A DNA stretch of 64,000 nucleotides from an uncultured Gemmatimonadales bacterium (GTDB lineage Bacteria; Gemmatimonadota; Gemmatimonadetes; JACCXV01; JAHWKZ01), in contig CAMYLR010000011.1 in NCBI GenBank assembly GCA_947259315.1, forward strand, positions 76,539 to 140,538, written 5' to 3'. Positions 62,425 through 64,000 of this stretch are shown here, piece by piece. Position 1 is the first letter of the stretch. The number at the start of each line of letters is the position of its first letter. The position numbers were made by a program, and so were the translations under genes. The notes under the pieces were generated by a model, which saw only the letters and a list, made by a program, of their open reading frames with translations, had not been told where the DNA came from and did not search any database.

Positions 62425-63833
62425 GTGTCTTGGATACCCACCGTCGGCTCCACTTCATGGGAATCGGCGGCGCTGGGATGAGCGGCCTCGCGGAATTCTT
62501 GGTACAGCGCGGCTACGCAGTGACGGGTTGTGACGTGAGTCGCTCCGCCAACACCGACCGGTTGGAGGCGCTGGGCGTCGCGGTTCGCATCGGCCACGGA
62601 ATCGACCACGTGCGGCCGACCGATGCGATCGTCATCTCAGCCGCCATACCGACCGACAATGACGAGCTGAAGGCGGCTCGCGATCAGGGTTGTCAGATCG
62701 TTCGGCGCGCCGAGCTCCTGGGTGCGGTGATGACTGGTAGCCGTGGGATCGCCGTCGCCGGCACGCATGGCAAGTCAACGACCACGACGATGATCGGCGC
62801 CATCCTCGAGGCTGCGGGCTGGGACCCGACGGTGCTGGTCGGTGGGCGGATACGTGGACAGGACGGCAATGTCCGAATCGGCGCCGGCGAGTGGCTGGTG
62901 GCCGAGGCCGATGAGTTCGATCGCTCGTTCCTCGCTCTCGAGCCCGATCATGCGGTTATCACCAACATCGAGCCCGATCACCTCGACACATATGAGTCAG
63001 TGGCTCAAGTTGACGCCGCATTTGCGCAATTCGCGGCTCGTGTCCACGAGCACGGAAAGCTGGTTCTCGGTATCGACGACGCGGGTGTCCGACGTTTCGA
63101 GCTACCGACCGGGTTGAGTGTTGTCACCTTTGGGCTCTCGTCAGATGCCGACGTGCGTGGAGCCGAGATCGAAACGCGTCAACTCGACACTCGGTTCGAA
63201 ATGCGACTTCCGGACGGACGTCGCGAGGACGTCGAAGTGTCACTCCCGGGTCGACACAACGTTCTCAACGCGCTGGCCGCTGCGGCGATGGGTTGGTCGC
63301 TGGGCCTCGAGCCAGGAATCCTCACCGCCGGCCTGGCATCCGTGCGCGGAGTCGAGCGGCGATTCGAGATCGTTTTCGAGGACGAGGATGTGATGATTGT
63401 CGACGACTACGCGCACCACCCGACCGAGGTTGCGGCTACTCTGGCCAGCGCGCGAACGGGTTGGCCGGGACGCCGCTTGGTGGCTGTCTTTCAGCCCCAT
63501 CTCTATAGCCGGACGCGTGATTTTGCGAATGAGTTCGGGACCGCGTTGGCGGATGCCGACGTGGTGTTTGTAACGGATGTGTATCCGGCCCGGGAAGCAC
63601 CGATCGCGGGGGTGACAGGGCGTTTGGTCTGTGACGCTGTGGAGCGCGCCGGCGCCGACGATGTCACGTATGTGGAGAACGGTTCGGTAAGCGACATCGT
63701 TGCTGCACGTCTGACTGAAGGCGATTTGGTGGTCACGCTGGGGGCCGGAGATGTCGATCGAGTTGCTCGTCGGCTGGCGCAAGAGCGGCGAGTGGGGGGC
63801 GAATCAAGACAGGCGAACGATGGGTCGAGCTAA
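62421..63833 (+). CDS. murC: UDP-MurNAc:L-alanine ligase
   Basis: A 470-residue Mur ligase. G-I-G-G-A-G-M-S-G-L-A at the N-terminus, ATP loop G-T-H-G-K-S (114-119), E-A-D-E-F-D-R-S-F and the C-terminal D-D-Y-A-H-H-P-T-E identify MurC. GTG overlaps murG by GTGA. Confidence 0.96.
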   Translation: MSVLDTHRRLHFMGIGGAGMSGLAEFLVQRGYAVTGCDVSRSANTDRLEALGVAVRIGHGIDHVRPTDAIVISAAIPTDNDELKAARDQGCQIVRRAELLGAVMTGSRGIAVAGTHGKSTTTTMIGAILEAAGWDPTVLVGGRIRGQDGNVRIGAGEWLVAEADEFDRSFLALEPDHAVITNIEPDHLDTYESVAQVDAAFAQFAARVHEHGKLVLGIDDAGVRRFELPTGLSVVTFGLSSDADVRGAEIETRQLDTRFEMRLPDGRREDVEVSLPGRHNVLNALAAAAMGWSLGLEPGILTAGLASVRGVERRFEIVFEDEDVMIVDDYAHHPTEVAATLASARTGWPGRRLVAVFQPHLYSRTRDFANEFGTALADADVVFVTDVYPAREAPIAGVTGRLVCDAVERAGADDVTYVENGSVSDIVAARLTEGDLVVTLGAGDVDRVARRLAQERRVGGESRQANDGSS

Positions 63834-64000
63834 GCTCAAAGATGCCCTCCCGGCTTGTTGCCAGTCCGACGTGGAGCTGGCGCCGATGACGTACTGCAAG
63901 ATCGGCGGCGTGGCCAAGGTCTTCTGCGTCGTGGAGAGCGAGGCGGAGTTGATGCACGTGATCGAGTACCGCAAGGCCACCGGGCTCGCTGTCGAGGACA
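63820..64000 (+). CDS. murB: UDP-N-acetylmuramate dehydrogenase, N-terminus (3' partial)
   Basis: The first 60 codons of a gene running off the window, starting at ATG 63820 inside the murC end (14-nt overlap). T-Y-C-K-I-G-G-V-A-K-V-F-C-V-V resembles the N-terminal FAD-binding strand of MurB (N-T-F-x-I-G-G). It is in the expected place after murC. Identity rests on this short stretch and context. Confidence 0.75.
   Translation, partial: MGRAKLKDALPACCQSDVELAPMTYCKIGGVAKVFCVVESEAELMHVIEYRKATGLAVED

Overview
The window is a GC-rich bacterial chromosome segment, densely coded, with many GTG and TTG starts and 1-20 nt gene overlaps. The DAP-type division/cell-wall cluster, TonB-receptor tail, lipoprotein signals and caa3-type oxidase point to an aerobic diderm. 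The overall style (TonB receptor tail, M20 peptidase, HyuAB, HutF, hem and dcw clusters) fits Gemmatimonadota best, but this is inference only; no rRNA is present to settle it.

Layout. 0-6.7 kb: tail of a TonB-dependent receptor, small membrane and conserved hypothetical proteins, formimidoylglutamate deiminase (hutF), a sensor-domain membrane protein, a Rho-N-like protein, a cupin that seems to start at CTG, and a broken NHL/TPR gene. 6.7-10.3 kb: hydantoinase/oxoprolinase pair hyuAB. 10.4-14.9 kb: a giant secreted S8 protease lipoprotein whose C-terminal half is a PKD/LamG array with an exact 1143-bp period. 15-20.3 kb: a MarR-GNAT fusion with an operator over its own -10 box, a secreted protein, aldo/keto reductase, M20 peptidase and a broken cyclase gene.

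20.3-35.4 kb is the most interesting region: a one-directional block with ferredoxin, Mrp-type Fe-S carrier ATPase, a zinc-ribbon/PCP_red protein, a membrane protein, then (from a good sigma70-like promoter) a double-USP protein with two PCP_red-like domains, an AhbD/NirJ-like radical SAM/SPASM protein with a C-terminal PCP_red-like domain, a CydA-like (cytochrome bd superfamily) protein without CydB, three membrane or secreted c-type cytochromes (one fused to an ethylbenzene-dehydrogenase-type heme domain), a cupredoxin-like lipoprotein and a full cytochrome c oxidase set (II, I, III, IV). I propose it as a tetrapyrrole/Fe-S maturation module coupled to an unusual bd-like oxygen reductase. 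35.4-39.8 kb, on the other strand, holds a second, caa3-type oxidase.

40-41.6 kb: TPR protein and terminator. 41.7-49.6 kb: tRNA-Asp followed by a nearly complete heme pathway (hemA, C, D, B, Q, L, E, H), the coproporphyrin-type route judging from HemQ. 49.7-50.7 kb: two small envelope proteins. 50.8-64 kb: terminator, promoter, four MraZ boxes and the dcw cluster mraZ-rsmH-ftsL-ftsI-murE-murF-mraY-murD-ftsW-murG-murC-murB(partial). murD, normally essential, is interrupted by an apparent internal deletion and frameshift, like the NHL and cyclase genes, which raises the question of assembly error versus real lesions.
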